Positions 32,987 through 41,702 of a DNA stretch of 64,000 bases are shown here, piece by piece. Position 1 is the stretch's first letter. Every line of letters begins with the position of its first letter. This DNA comes from QWPN01 sp044238145. GTDB taxonomy: Bacteria; Planctomycetota; Planctomycetia; Pirellulales; UBA1268. The notes below the pieces were generated by a model that saw nothing but the letters and a program-made list of their open reading frames with translations, was not told where the DNA came from and did no database searches. Location: assembly GCA_044238145.1 (NCBI GenBank), contig JBIIDT010000008.1, positions 1 through 64,000 on the forward strand. Reading direction: 5' to 3'. Made by a program: the position numbers and the translations under genes.

Positions 32987-35113
32987 CTACTTCCGCTTGA
33001 TGATCAGGCGGTTCCCCAGGCCCTTCTTGCCGACGAGGAACTTCTCCACGGTCACCAAACCGTCTTTGTCTGCGGTCTCGTCGCCCTCAGCGATCTTCTC
33101 CGGCTGGCTTGTGTCGCCGAAGTCCCAGTTCTCCCAGCGCACCGTCTCGCCGGGAGACGGACGAAATGCCTGGCAGCGGCGCGGGGTGATATCGACCGTG
33201 GCCGTGTCCTTCGGCCACTCACCCACGATGTCGTTTTTTTCGAGCCGGAAGTTCATGCCCCATTCCTTCTCTCCATCGACCGCATCGTCGGCCGTACGGC
33301 CCTTGTCGTAGTTCTGAAGCCGGCTGGACCAGGTGATGTGCCCGTTGCGGGTGCCGCGCGGATCGCCGTCGATGACCAGATACCGCTTCTTATTCGCGTC
33401 CGCGGCCGCCGCCAGTTCGGCCTCGTTGGGTTCGCGCTTCAGCTTGGTTTGCATCTGCTGCCGCTGGTACTTGGTCACCGGAGGCTTGCAGGCAACGAGA
33501 TCCCCCGACTCCACCGTGATCACATCCCCTTCGCATTTCTTCACCCGAAACCACTCACGGGTATCGGCCGACGGAGCCAGCACCAAGGTCATGCCGGTGA
33601 TGTCATGCCGGATGGGGACCTCGACCACGAGGTGGTCCTTCTCGAGCTTCTTGACCTTGCCTTGGATCCGGGCCCCGAACTTCAGAGGGGAATCGCAACT
33701 GGCGTTCCTCATGGCCGGGAGGGTCTCGTCGCGCTCCAGTTGAAACCATCTCATCTTCGACCCGGAACCCAGGTCGCCCGCATGGTCGGCCATGTCCCAG
33801 CCCACCGCATAGGGGTGCTTGCCGGCGGCCAAGGCGTCCCAGTATTCGGCGATCCCCCAGAAGGGGATGACGGCATCGATGGTGCCGTGACCCGAATCGA
33901 GGTAGGGGGTCTCGATCGCGGGATCGCTCACCCAGGTCTTCAGGTCCAAGAGGTCGTACACCCTCTTTCCGCCGCGGAGGGAGGTCGGCAGATTGGCCTC
34001 AAAGGAGCCATACTTTTTCTCGAAGTCAGGCCAGAAAGTGTTCTCCCGAAACTCCTGCGTGAACGGGTTGACCGTTTTCAGGATGGCCCAGTTGGTGTAG
34101 CCCTTGGACGCATGGCCCGATGCGACCAAGTCGCCGTTCTTCAGCGTGACGTGGTTCGTTCCGCTGCCCCCCATGGAGCCGCCGAAGACGTGCACCCGCA
34201 GGGGGTCGATCTTCGCCGGGAAGTTGGGTGGGTTCGAGATCACCCAGCGGATGGCCTGCAGCAGCCTCTGCTCCGTGTAGTTGACCACCCGCTCCCCTTT
34301 GGCCTCCTTCTTGTCGTCGACCTCTTTCAACCCCTCGACCGAGCCGAACCACCACGTGAGGTTGTAGTCGAACATGGCGATGGTCACGCCGTCGCCGATG
34401 GGAAAGCTGTAGGGCATGAAGACATCCTTCCATGCCGTATAGGCGTGCAGCTTCACCGACAGGGGAGCCGGATCGCTGACCTTGGCGGGGATGGAAGCGT
34501 TGAAGACATGGGCGTACCCCTCCATGTGGTCGTCGACCCGAGTGGGGTTCCACGCTTCGAAATCCGAGAAGAACACGAACCAGTGCTGGTTCTTGTCCTT
34601 GAAGGCCAGGGTGGCGCCCGGCGTCCCGATCTTTTCCGGGACACCCTCGGCGAGGGCATTGTCGCCCTGCTTCGCGTCCGCGCCCTCGGCCGAAGTCACC
34701 GCGTAGTAGGTCGTGCCCTCGTTCTTGATCGTGCGGACGAACAGGCCGGTGCCGTCGGGGAGCCCCTTCGAGGCGTCCGGGGCGTCCTCGATCTGGATGC
34801 GTTCGGCCCACTTCTGGCCTTTCAAGAGGTTGGCCAACTTCGCGTCTTTGGTGTTCCTGTTCTCGTTGTTCGGATCCGCGTTCAAGAAGCGGAAGTGGTT
34901 GGAACCCTTGGGGATCTTCGCAATCCAATTCAGGCCGGTGGTCTTCTCTATGGGGGTGTCGGACGCATAGACGTAGTACCAGTCCGCGCCGTCCTCCTGC
35001 CAGGTCAGGAAGGTCTGCCCAGAACGGCAGAAGGCCTTGAGCCCCACCGGGGCAGCCCGGGCGGCCAAGGGGAACGACAGGAGGACGAACAGGACGCAAC
35101 TCAGCCTGTTCAT
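32987..35113 (-). CDS. Large secreted protein with esterase-like nucleophile motif, low GC
   Basis: A 708-residue exported protein (signal MNRLSCVLFVLLSFPLAARA). The first ~90 residues resemble a fibronectin-III-like fold (TFLTWQEDGADWYYVYASD). HVFGGSMGGSG near residue 310 is a GxSxGG nucleophile elbow as in alpha/beta hydrolases; the later DSGHGTID and WDMADHAGD regions may hold other catalytic residues. It could be an esterase or depolymerase; not certain. Its composition is much lower in GC than its neighbours (a 60-base sample at 34861-34920 is 53% GC, against 83% at 42241-42300). It lies about 190 bp from tRNA-Gly. Recent transfer is likely. Confidence 0.6.
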   Translation of the reverse strand: MNRLSCVLFVLLSFPLAARAAPVGLKAFCRSGQTFLTWQEDGADWYYVYASDTPIEKTTGLNWIAKIPKGSNHFRFLNADPNNENRNTKDAKLANLLKGQKWAERIQIEDAPDASKGLPDGTGLFVRTIKNEGTTYYAVTSAEGADAKQGDNALAEGVPEKIGTPGATLAFKDKNQHWFVFFSDFEAWNPTRVDDHMEGYAHVFNASIPAKVSDPAPLSVKLHAYTAWKDVFMPYSFPIGDGVTIAMFDYNLTWWFGSVEGLKEVDDKKEAKGERVVNYTEQRLLQAIRWVISNPPNFPAKIDPLRVHVFGGSMGGSGTNHVTLKNGDLVASGHASKGYTNWAILKTVNPFTQEFRENTFWPDFEKKYGSFEANLPTSLRGGKRVYDLLDLKTWVSDPAIETPYLDSGHGTIDAVIPFWGIAEYWDALAAGKHPYAVGWDMADHAGDLGSGSKMRWFQLERDETLPAMRNASCDSPLKFGARIQGKVKKLEKDHLVVEVPIRHDITGMTLVLAPSADTREWFRVKKCEGDVITVESGDLVACKPPVTKYQRQQMQTKLKREPNEAELAAAADANKKRYLVIDGDPRGTRNGHITWSSRLQNYDKGRTADDAVDGEKEWGMNFRLEKNDIVGEWPKDTATVDITPRRCQAFRPSPGETVRWENWDFGDTSQPEKIAEGDETADKDGLVTVEKFLVGKKGLGNRLIIKRK

Positions 35114-35303
35114 GGCGTCACCTCACAATACGATGACCGAGTGTGTCGAGACATGTTGACCAACTGGTAGACCGATCGGCCACGCAGGCTGAGGAACAGT
35201 TCTGCCGCCGCAGGGCCTCGCAGTCCATCGGGCGAAAAATCCGCCCGCGCGAAGAAGCCGACAATCTTCCGTGTTTTCCACGTGATCACGGCGAAAACAG
35301 CAA

Positions 35304-35376
35304 AGCGGGCGAAGGGACTCGAACCCTCGACATCCAGCTTGGGAAGCTAGCGCTCTACCAACTGAGCTACGCCCGC
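35304..35376 (-). tRNA. tRNA-Gly (anticodon CCC)
   Basis: Cloverleaf on the minus strand. The acceptor strand GCGGGCG (5' end at 35376) pairs with CGCCCGC; the anticodon loop TTCCCAA gives anticodon CCC; the T-arm GAGGG-TTCGAGT-CCCTT has a small mismatch at its base. The discriminator is U, as usual for bacterial tRNA-Gly. No CCA is encoded. A promoter (35388-35415) lies just upstream. Confidence 0.93.
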
Positions 35377-35387
35377 GAAACAACCGC

Positions 35388-35415
35388 AGTTTAGCAGATC
35401 GGGCCGTCGTTCAAG
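35388..35415 (-). promoter_or_regulatory. Promoter of tRNA-Gly
   Basis: On the minus strand CTTGAA (35410-35415) and TAAACT (35388-35393) are 16 bp apart, placing the start a few bases before the tRNA 5' end. Pattern-based. Confidence 0.5.
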
Positions 35416-35498
35416 CGACCCCGCCATCGCCACCGCGTAGAATCTCGGCCAGCAGCGGCCGGCCCTCCCGGCCGCCGCCCCCGAGGAGCAGCTTCCCG

Positions 35499-37088
35499 AT
35501 GGCCGAGCCGTCCGCCATGCCACCCGCGGCACCGCGCCGCTTCCTCTCGTCGCAGATCCGCGCCGCCGTCGCCACCCTCGCGATCGCCGCCCTTCTCGGC
35601 CTGGCCTCGCTGCCCTGGCTGCTCTCCAATCCCGCGCGGATCTCGCGGCTCATCGCCACCACCGTGCCGGAACTGCGGGGTGACGTGCGGATCGACGCGG
35701 TGCGGCTGGGCTGGACCGGCCCGATCGCCCTCGAGGGCGTGGCGATCGTGCCGCGGGCCGGGGGCGAGCCACCGATCCGCATCCGCCGCATCGAGGCGAG
35801 CCACGGCCTGGCGGCGATCCTGCTCTCCGCGGGCGACGTCGGCCGGCTGCGGATCGAGGGGCTCGAGGCCGACGTCGTCTACGACGATGAGCACCACTCG
35901 AACCTCGCGGACCTGTTCGTGCCCGCCGCAGGCAACGCCGCGTCCGACGCCGCCCCGACTGGAGGCCGGCGGGCCCGGAAGAGCCCGCTGCGGCTGCGGC
36001 TGGAGGTGGCCGGTGCGATCGTCCGCATGCGCGGGCCGTGGGGGGGCGAGCCCTGGGTCAGCGACCCGATCGATGTGCGGGCCACGCTCGGCCCGGCGAC
36101 CGATGGCGACTGGAGCGAGTGGACGCTCGAGCCGGTCCAGCTGCTCGCCGACGCGCGGATGGAGCCGGGCGTGGCGCAGGGAGTGCTCGCCTACATCGCG
36201 CCGGTGCTCGCCGACGCGACCCGGACCAGCGGTCGGTTCTCGCTGCGGCTCGACGGCGCCCGGTTGCCGGTCGGCCAGCCCGGCGCGGGGCATGTGGCGG
36301 GCGTGCTCGCGATGCACGAGGTGGTGGTCGGCCCCGGGCCGCTGGTGGAGCGGCTCTTCGAGGCGCTGCCGGGCAGGCTGCCCGCGCCCCCGGCGATCCG
36401 GATCGCCGACGAGGCGAACGTGAAGTTTCGGCTGGCCGACCGGCGAGTGTGGCACGAGGGCCTGGAGTTCGGCCTGCCGCTGGCCAAGCCGGGCCAGAGG
36501 TTGGACGTGAACTCGAGCGGCTCGGTGGGCATCGACGACAAATCGCTCGACATCACCCTCTCGCTGCCCATCCCGGCCGACCTGCCGCAGGACAAGCCGC
36601 TGCTGGCGGCGCTGGCGGGCAAGCGGGTGTCGCTGGGCATCGGTGGCTCGCTCGAGCGGCCGAAGGTGAACTTCGACGGTTCGATCAAGGCCACGGCGGG
36701 CGAGGTGCTGGGCGATTTCCTGGACCGCGTCCGGAACGGGAATCCGCCGCGGCCCGCGCCGCCGGCCGCCACTCCACCGGGCGCCGCCGCACCGCCGCAG
36801 CCCGGGTGGACGCCCGCTGACGATCGGACCGGCGACACCACTGCCGCTACCACGCCGGCGACGCCAGCCGGCGATGGCACGACCGAGGCGATCGTCGATC
36901 TCGTGGGCGACGTGCTCGAGGAGGTGGCGAAGCGGCGGGCCGAACGGCGGGCCGCGGAGGCGGCGAATCCCGACCAGCCGCCGCCGCCGCGGCGAGGCAG
37001 ATTGTTGCGCCGGCTCGTGACGCCGCCGGAACCGGGTGCGGAGCCGGCGGCCGAGGCGAAGCCAGAGCCCGCTCCCGCGCCGGAGTGA
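35499..37088 (+). CDS. AsmA-like envelope protein
   Basis: A 529-residue protein with one N-terminal hydrophobic anchor (residues ~22-45). Then comes a chain of beta strands typical of the AsmA/TamB/DUF748 group: VRIDAVRLGWTGPIALEGVAIV, IRIRRIEASHGLAAILLSAGDVGRLRIEGLEADVV, and a later DITLSLPIPADLP and GIGGSLERPKVNFDGSIKA. The last ~120 residues are Pro/Ala-rich with a basic coil. Such proteins usually sit in the inner membrane facing the periplasm and deal with lipid or outer-membrane biogenesis. A strong terminator follows. Confidence 0.7.
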   Translation: MAEPSAMPPAAPRRFLSSQIRAAVATLAIAALLGLASLPWLLSNPARISRLIATTVPELRGDVRIDAVRLGWTGPIALEGVAIVPRAGGEPPIRIRRIEASHGLAAILLSAGDVGRLRIEGLEADVVYDDEHHSNLADLFVPAAGNAASDAAPTGGRRARKSPLRLRLEVAGAIVRMRGPWGGEPWVSDPIDVRATLGPATDGDWSEWTLEPVQLLADARMEPGVAQGVLAYIAPVLADATRTSGRFSLRLDGARLPVGQPGAGHVAGVLAMHEVVVGPGPLVERLFEALPGRLPAPPAIRIADEANVKFRLADRRVWHEGLEFGLPLAKPGQRLDVNSSGSVGIDDKSLDITLSLPIPADLPQDKPLLAALAGKRVSLGIGGSLERPKVNFDGSIKATAGEVLGDFLDRVRNGNPPRPAPPAATPPGAAAPPQPGWTPADDRTGDTTAATTPATPAGDGTTEAIVDLVGDVLEEVAKRRAERRAAEAANPDQPPPPRRGRLLRRLVTPPEPGAEPAAEAKPEPAPAPE

Positions 37089-37107
37089 ACCCTCGGCGCA
37101 TCAAAAA

Positions 37108-37143
37108 GCCGGGCCTTCCCGAAGGAAGGCCCGGCATCTTTTC
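37108..37143 (+). terminator. Strong terminator, probably bidirectional
   Basis: A 12-bp perfect stem GCCGGGCCTTCC (37108-37119) / GGAAGGCCCGGC (37124-37135) with loop CGAA, A-run on the left and ATCTTTT on the right. It separates the AsmA-like gene (+) from the convergent Cys/His-rich gene (-). Confidence 0.85.
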
Positions 37144-37204
37144 GATCGGTTTCGATCCGCGTGCAGCCTCGCGGGTGCGACGCGGAATGAGAACCGGTAC
37201 CGGC

Positions 37205-37606
37205 TCAGGTCTTGGCCGGGGCAGCCGGAGCGGCCGGAGCGGCCTCGGTCGGCACGCCCTCGGAGATCACGCCCTCGCCACCGCAGGCACCGCCGGCGCA
37301 ACCGCCCTCGACGGCACCGCCGCACGAGCCGCAACCCTCGCCGCAGCTGCCGCAGTCGGCAGCGGCCTCGCCGCAGGCGCCGCAGTCGGCCGCAGCAGCC
37401 TCGGCACCGTGGCACTTCTTGGCACGGTGACGGGCCAGCAGGCCGCCGTGGCACTTCTTGGCGTGGTGCTTGGCGAGCAGACCGCCGTGGCAACGACGGC
37501 CACCGTGGCAGCCATGACCGGCGACGGCACCCGAGTCACCGCCGACGAGGGCGATGGCGACGAGCGCGAAGAACATCGCAACAGCAAAACCGAGGAACCG
37601 CTTCAT
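37205..37606 (-). CDS. Secreted Cys/His/Gly-rich small protein
   Basis: A 133-residue protein starting at 37606 (MKRFLGFAVAMFFALVAIAL is a signal peptide). The mature part has repeated CHGG blocks (CHGGRRCHGGLLAKHH, KKCHGGLLARHRAKKCHG) and then CGACGE, CGSCGE, CGSCGG, CAGGACGG, about a dozen cysteines in 90 residues. This suggests metal binding or a disulphide-knotted secreted peptide; no family known to me. A promoter ~215 bp upstream implies a long leader (37607-37812) without another gene. It converges with the AsmA-like gene over a strong terminator. Confidence 0.65.
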   Translation of the reverse strand: MKRFLGFAVAMFFALVAIALVGGDSGAVAGHGCHGGRRCHGGLLAKHHAKKCHGGLLARHRAKKCHGAEAAAADCGACGEAAADCGSCGEGCGSCGGAVEGGCAGGACGGEGVISEGVPTEAAPAAPAAPAKT

Positions 37607-37818
37607 CAGAAATCTCCACTGGGGAAAACCGGCCGCGCTGGGCGTCCGGAAGCCGTCACGAATTGAAACCCGATCCGGGACGGCCACCGGACCGCAGCAA
37701 ACCTTGTGGTCTGAAATCACGCATCGCCCCGGCGTCTGGAGCCGTCACCAGGACTGTCGATTCCACGAGGAAATCAGCAGTTTGGGGAAGGTGTGACGCC
37801 TAGGAAAGATAGGCCGTA

Positions 37819-37846
37819 AGGCTAGCAGCGTGACCCCCAGTGTCAA
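37819..37846 (-). promoter_or_regulatory. sigma70-like promoter of the Cys/His-rich gene
   Basis: On the minus strand TTGACA (37841-37846) and TAGCCT (37819-37824) are 16 bp apart. The -35 is a perfect consensus. The start site would be near 37812, giving a leader of about 205 nt before the ATG at 37606. Confidence 0.5.
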
Positions 37847-37902
37847 GAAAGATGGGGGGTTTGCGGCGAGAATGCCGATTGAGAGGCCTTTTGTGGCCGA
37901 TT

Positions 37903-38520
37903 TTAACGAACTTTCTGCGGTGAACCGCCACCGTTGGCCGTCCGGGCGGCTGCATCCTGTTGGGCTTGGGCCCGCTTTTGGATCTCCTCGGCCACCCGCT
38001 CCTGTTTGGCGAGCATGTCCTCGGGATCCTCGAAGTTCAGCAGCAGCGGCGGCATGTCGTCGAACACCCGCATGGCCATGCCGACGACTCGCCAGCCCTC
38101 TGGATCCAGGCGGACCACCCAAACCACGTTTTCGGTGGTCTTGAAGCCGTCGGAATCGACGTCGGTCCAGGCCGTGCCGACGTGGACCAGATCACCGGAT
38201 TCGCCGATCATCTCGCAGTCGCGCACCGAATAGGTGGCCGAATCGGCGACCGGCGGGGCCACGGAAATGCCCATTTCCTCGGTCTTTTGCCGGGCGACCT
38301 TCGTGAGCAGCCCGCGGGCGGCGTCGTCGTCGCCCCGCTTGATCGCCTCGAGGAACGAGACCACCGTCGTCTTGGCGGGTTCCGTCCGCGCCGAACCGCC
38401 ACCGCCGCCGGAGCAGCCGGTGTGCAGCAGCACCGCGCAGGCGGCGAGGCCGCCGACCAGGCCCATCGCCGTGAAGGACGGGGCGGAGGCCGTGTGGGAT
38501 GGACGAACGAGGTTGGCCAT
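37903..38520 (-). CDS. Lipoprotein-like secreted protein, unknown function
   Basis: A 205-residue protein. The N-terminus has a hydrophobic stretch followed by LLHTGCSGGGGG; the cysteine fits a lipoprotein cleavage site, although His at -3 is unusual. The body (VVSFLEAIKRGDDDAARGLLTKVARQ) begins like a DUF4878 or NTF2-like fold, and VWVVRLDPEGWRVVGMAMR is a strand pair. The tail is a charged helix (KQERVAEEIQKRAQAQQD). It diverges from the cytochrome-like gene. Probably an envelope lipoprotein; role unknown. Confidence 0.6.
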   Translation of the reverse strand: MANLVRPSHTASAPSFTAMGLVGGLAACAVLLHTGCSGGGGGSARTEPAKTTVVSFLEAIKRGDDDAARGLLTKVARQKTEEMGISVAPPVADSATYSVRDCEMIGESGDLVHVGTAWTDVDSDGFKTTENVVWVVRLDPEGWRVVGMAMRVFDDMPPLLLNFEDPEDMLAKQERVAEEIQKRAQAQQDAAARTANGGGSPQKVR

Positions 38521-38640
38521 GGCGGCGAGACTCCTGCGGCACGAGGCCCCCGGGGGGGCGGGATCGGGCAGGGAAGGTGACGGCCGCCGTCGCGGGGGTC
38601 AAGAGGAGTCTTGGCAGCGTTTTTCCGCTAGGATGACGCC

Positions 38641-39630
38641 ATGAAACGCACCTCGCCCCGGCCGCGACGCTTCCCCTGGCACTCGACCCTCCCGGCCGTG
38701 ATCGCCGTCCTCGTGGCCGCGGCCGCCTTCGGCCAGTCCCCCCGCACGAAGCCGGTGCGGCGGTCGACCCCGCCGCCCACAAGTTGGGACAAGGCCACGT
38801 CCGGCACGTTCTTCGACGACGCCTTCACGATGCTGGAGGGCAAGCGGCCCGATTTCGCCGCCGCCGGATCCAAGGCGACGGCGGGGGCGACCGGCCCGGC
38901 GACCGCCGGCCCCGCGAACGGCGCGGGCGGATCCTTCAAGTGGTCGGCGCTCGTCTCCGAGGAGACGCTCACCGACGAGATCAAGGACTCGAAGGCGGCG
39001 ATCGCCGCCGCGGTGGCACGGCCGAGCGACTTCAAGGGGGGCGGGTTCGACAAGGCCCGCGAGGTGTTCAGTTCCATCGCCCTGGCGTTCGGGGTGATCG
39101 CCGCCTACGACCAGGACATCCGCTGGAAGAAGGACGCCGCCACGGCCCGCGACCTGTTCGCCCGGGCGGGATTCAACTGCAAGGTCGGCACCGACCAGTC
39201 GTTCGCCGAGTCGAAGGCCCGGCTCGCGGACCTGGAGGCCATGCTCGACGGCGGCGCGCCGGAGGGCAAGCCGGACCGCGACGAGGACTTCCAGTGGAGC
39301 CAGGTGGCGGCCCGCCCGCCCTTGATGAAGCGGCTCGACGTGGCGGAGAAGGTGGTCGCCGCCGCGACCGCCAGCAAGAGCGACTTCGACCGGCAGCTCG
39401 AGCGGCTCGTCCGCGAGGCCGAGATGGTGGCCGCGATCGGCGAGGCGATCCAGCGGAAGGATTACGAGTACCACGACGACGACACGTACCGCGGCTACGC
39501 GGCCGCCATGCGGGATGCCGCCGTCGCCGCCCGGGACGCGGCCCGGAAGAAGGACTACGCCGCCGCCGGCACCGCGATCGGTGCGCTCAAGAAGTCCTGC
39601 GACGCCTGCCACGGCGACTACCGGAGTTGA
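38641..39630 (+). CDS. Periplasmic cytochrome c'-like protein
   Basis: A 329-residue exported protein. A signal (LPAVIAVLVAAAAFGQ) and a linker precede a mostly helical body. The C-terminal CDACHGDYR (CxxCH near residue 319) is the heme-attachment motif at the end of a four-helix bundle, as in class II cytochromes (cytochrome c'). The preceding helices (MRDAAVAARDAARKKDYAAAGTAIGALKKSC) fit. The ~200 residues between linker and bundle are longer than in the classical family. It may bind gases or carry electrons; no partner is seen nearby. Confidence 0.75.
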   Translation: MKRTSPRPRRFPWHSTLPAVIAVLVAAAAFGQSPRTKPVRRSTPPPTSWDKATSGTFFDDAFTMLEGKRPDFAAAGSKATAGATGPATAGPANGAGGSFKWSALVSEETLTDEIKDSKAAIAAAVARPSDFKGGGFDKAREVFSSIALAFGVIAAYDQDIRWKKDAATARDLFARAGFNCKVGTDQSFAESKARLADLEAMLDGGAPEGKPDRDEDFQWSQVAARPPLMKRLDVAEKVVAAATASKSDFDRQLERLVREAEMVAAIGEAIQRKDYEYHDDDTYRGYAAAMRDAAVAARDAARKKDYAAAGTAIGALKKSCDACHGDYRS

Positions 39631-39648
39631 CCGCCGCTCCCGGGGAAC

Positions 39649-40224
39649 TCACCTTCCCGGCAGCAGGTCGCGCAGCGGCTCGAGCTGGATCAAGTCGGCG
39701 AGTCCCGCCTCGGCCATCTCCCGGCCGGTGACGTAGCGGTGCGTGGCGATCCACTCCTCGATCAGGTTGGCCGCCTTGCCGAAGAGCTGTGTCAGCAGCA
39801 CGTCCATGTCGCGCTCGAGGTCGGCGAAGTGCCGCGACCACTCGGCCGCCTCCTTGATGCCGATGTGCTCCTCGCTCTGCCACTTCATCGGGTGGAAGAG
39901 GAACACGCTGTAGGGGGTGACCAGCCGCCGCCGGCAGGCGGCGAACGGCCAGAGCGCGGCCGAGGAACACTCGCCCGTCACCACCGCCGTGGCCCGCACG
40001 TCACGGATCCGGAGCAGCGCCACGAGCGACATCGCGCAGTAGGGGCTGCCGCCGGGCGAGTCGAAGTAGATCGTGCACTCGCCGCCGGGGGCGACGCCGA
40101 GCAGTCGGTCGGTGAGGTCGGACTCGCTCTCGGTGAGGTCGCCCACGAGCGCGATCTCGAGCGGCCCCTGCTCCTCCGCGCGGGATTCCGGTTCCGATGC
40201 GGGACGGTCGTCGCGGCGTGCCAT
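39649..40224 (-). CDS. ClpP-like serine protease homologue
   Basis: A 191-residue protein with the ClpP/crotonase fold. FDSPGGSPYCAMSLVALLRI is the strand-turn-helix typical of ClpP; the serine in GECSSAALW (Ser87/88) is in the place of the ClpP nucleophile, and the histidine of FLFHPMKW (His111) in that of the catalytic His. The third residue (Asp in ClpP) is not clear (HRYVTGREMAEAGLADL). The first 20 residues are a charged extension. It could be an inactive or altered ClpP-like subunit, as occur in several phyla. No clpX lies nearby. Confidence 0.7.
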   Translation of the reverse strand: MARRDDRPASEPESRAEEQGPLEIALVGDLTESESDLTDRLLGVAPGGECTIYFDSPGGSPYCAMSLVALLRIRDVRATAVVTGECSSAALWPFAACRRRLVTPYSVFLFHPMKWQSEEHIGIKEAAEWSRHFADLERDMDVLLTQLFGKAANLIEEWIATHRYVTGREMAEAGLADLIQLEPLRDLLPGR

Positions 40225-40412
40225 GAGCCTGGAAGCTCCCCGGGAAAGTCGGCGGCGACCTCGCAGGCCGCATGGGGGCGAGACTACGGCCCACGGGGCG
40301 GTTTCACAAGGTTCGAGCGGCCCCTTGCGGCGGGGCGGCGGCAGGCGGGATGATCGAGGCAGCGGCCGCCTGGCGGCCGCCCGGTCTCCCGAACCGCGTC
40401 GAGGACTTCCGC

Positions 40413-40961
40413 ATGGGCATCGTGTCGTTCTGCCCGCAGGGGCACCGCGTCAAGGTCAAGGACATCCTCGCCGGTAAGAAGGGCATCTGCCCGACCTGCG
40501 GCGCGCGGTTCCGGATCCCGAAGGTGTCAGCGCCGCCGCCAGCCGTCGCGGCCGCGCCGGCTGCCGCCTCGCTGCCCGTGGCGCGGATCGTGTCGCTGGA
40601 CGAGGCGGAGGCGGAGCGGCTGCCGCGGGCCGTGCCATTCGACCGCCCCGCGCCGGCAGCGGTCGCGGCCGTTCCCGAGCCGGTCGAAGTCGAGCATGAC
40701 GTCGAGACCGCCGCCGAAGGGGTGGAGTTCGAGGACGACATCGCGGCGGTCGTCGTGCTGCATCCCGTGATCGCCGAGCGGCCCGACCTGGCCTGGTGCC
40801 ACGCCGTGCCCGGCGGCGCCGCCTCCGATCCACTCGGCGCCGAGGCGATGCAGGCCTGGCTCGACTCGGGGCGTGCCGACGCGGGCGCGCTCGTCTGGCG
40901 GGCCGACTGGCCCGAGTGGCGGCCGCTCGCCGCCGTGTTCCCCCGCCACGCCGGCCGCTGA
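40413..40961 (+). CDS. Zinc-ribbon and GYF_2-like domain protein
   Basis: A 182-residue cytoplasmic protein. The N-terminus is a zinc ribbon (CPQGHRVKVKDILAGKKGICPTCGARFRIPK), followed by a long Ala/Pro/Val linker. The C-terminal ~55 residues (WCHAVPGGAASDPLGAEAMQAWLDSG, LVWRADWPEWRPL) look like a GYF_2 (DUF4339) domain. Both parts recur in planctomycete proteins of unknown role. The start is the ATG at 40413. Confidence 0.65.
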   Translation: MGIVSFCPQGHRVKVKDILAGKKGICPTCGARFRIPKVSAPPPAVAAAPAAASLPVARIVSLDEAEAERLPRAVPFDRPAPAAVAAVPEPVEVEHDVETAAEGVEFEDDIAAVVVLHPVIAERPDLAWCHAVPGGAASDPLGAEAMQAWLDSGRADAGALVWRADWPEWRPLAAVFPRHAGR

Positions 40962-41056
40962 TGCCGAGGTTTCCAGCGGCGGGGCCGCCCGCTGTGCTAC
41001 AGTCTGGGCGCCGGTGACCGGCCGGTGTCGTCGCCCTCGCAAGGAGTTCAACCACC

Positions 41057-41680
41057 ATGCTCGCAGCGCGTCTTTGGAACCATCGTTCGTTCGTGGCCGG
41101 CTTCTTGCTGCTGTTCGCCGCCGGTGGTACCGCGTCGGCCCAGCCCGCCGCGGCCGAGGCGCCGCCGGAGAGCCGCCTGTTCACGATCGCCGACGGCGGC
41201 TTCTCGCTGCGGGCGCCCGAGGGCTGGAAGCGGGTGCAGCCGAAGATGCAGATGATCGAGACGGAGTTCGCGATCCCTTCCGAGGGCGCGGCCGATGACG
41301 GCAGCCCGCTGCAGGCCGGCCGGATGACCGTCATGGGGGCGGGAGGATCGATCCAGGCGAACATCGATCGCTGGTACGGCCAGTTCAGCCAGCCCGACGG
41401 CTCCGCCACCAAGGACAAGGCGACCACCAAGAAGCTCGAGCTCGCGGGCTGCAAGGTGACGCTCGTCGACATCCCCGGCACCTACAAGGACTCCCCGGGC
41501 GGCCCCTTCGCCGGCGGTGCCGCCGTGGAGCGGCCCGACTACCGGATGCTGGCGGCGATCGTCGAGACGCCCGACCGTGGCAACTACTTCCTCAAGTTCT
41601 ACGGCCCGGCGAAGACGCTCGCCGCCCACGCCGACGGCTTCCGCGGGATGGTGGAGGGCATGGTGGCCGCCGGAAAGTGA
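41057..41680 (+). CDS. Secreted protein, unknown function
   Basis: A 207-residue exported protein (signal FVAGFLLLFAAGGTASA). The mature part begins FTIADGGFSLRAPEGWKRVQPKMQMIETEFAIP, a fold seen in PsbP/DUF1795-like proteins, and ends in an amphipathic helix (AHADGFRGMVEGMV). It is 22 bp before the NTPase gene and may share its transcript. A TACAGT hexamer at 40998-41003 may be the -10. No exact family assigned. Confidence 0.6.
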   Translation: MLAARLWNHRSFVAGFLLLFAAGGTASAQPAAAEAPPESRLFTIADGGFSLRAPEGWKRVQPKMQMIETEFAIPSEGAADDGSPLQAGRMTVMGAGGSIQANIDRWYGQFSQPDGSATKDKATTKKLELAGCKVTLVDIPGTYKDSPGGPFAGGAAVERPDYRMLAAIVETPDRGNYFLKFYGPAKTLAAHADGFRGMVEGMVAAGK

Positions 41681-41702
41681 GCCGCGCCGGGGGCCGCACG
41701 CG

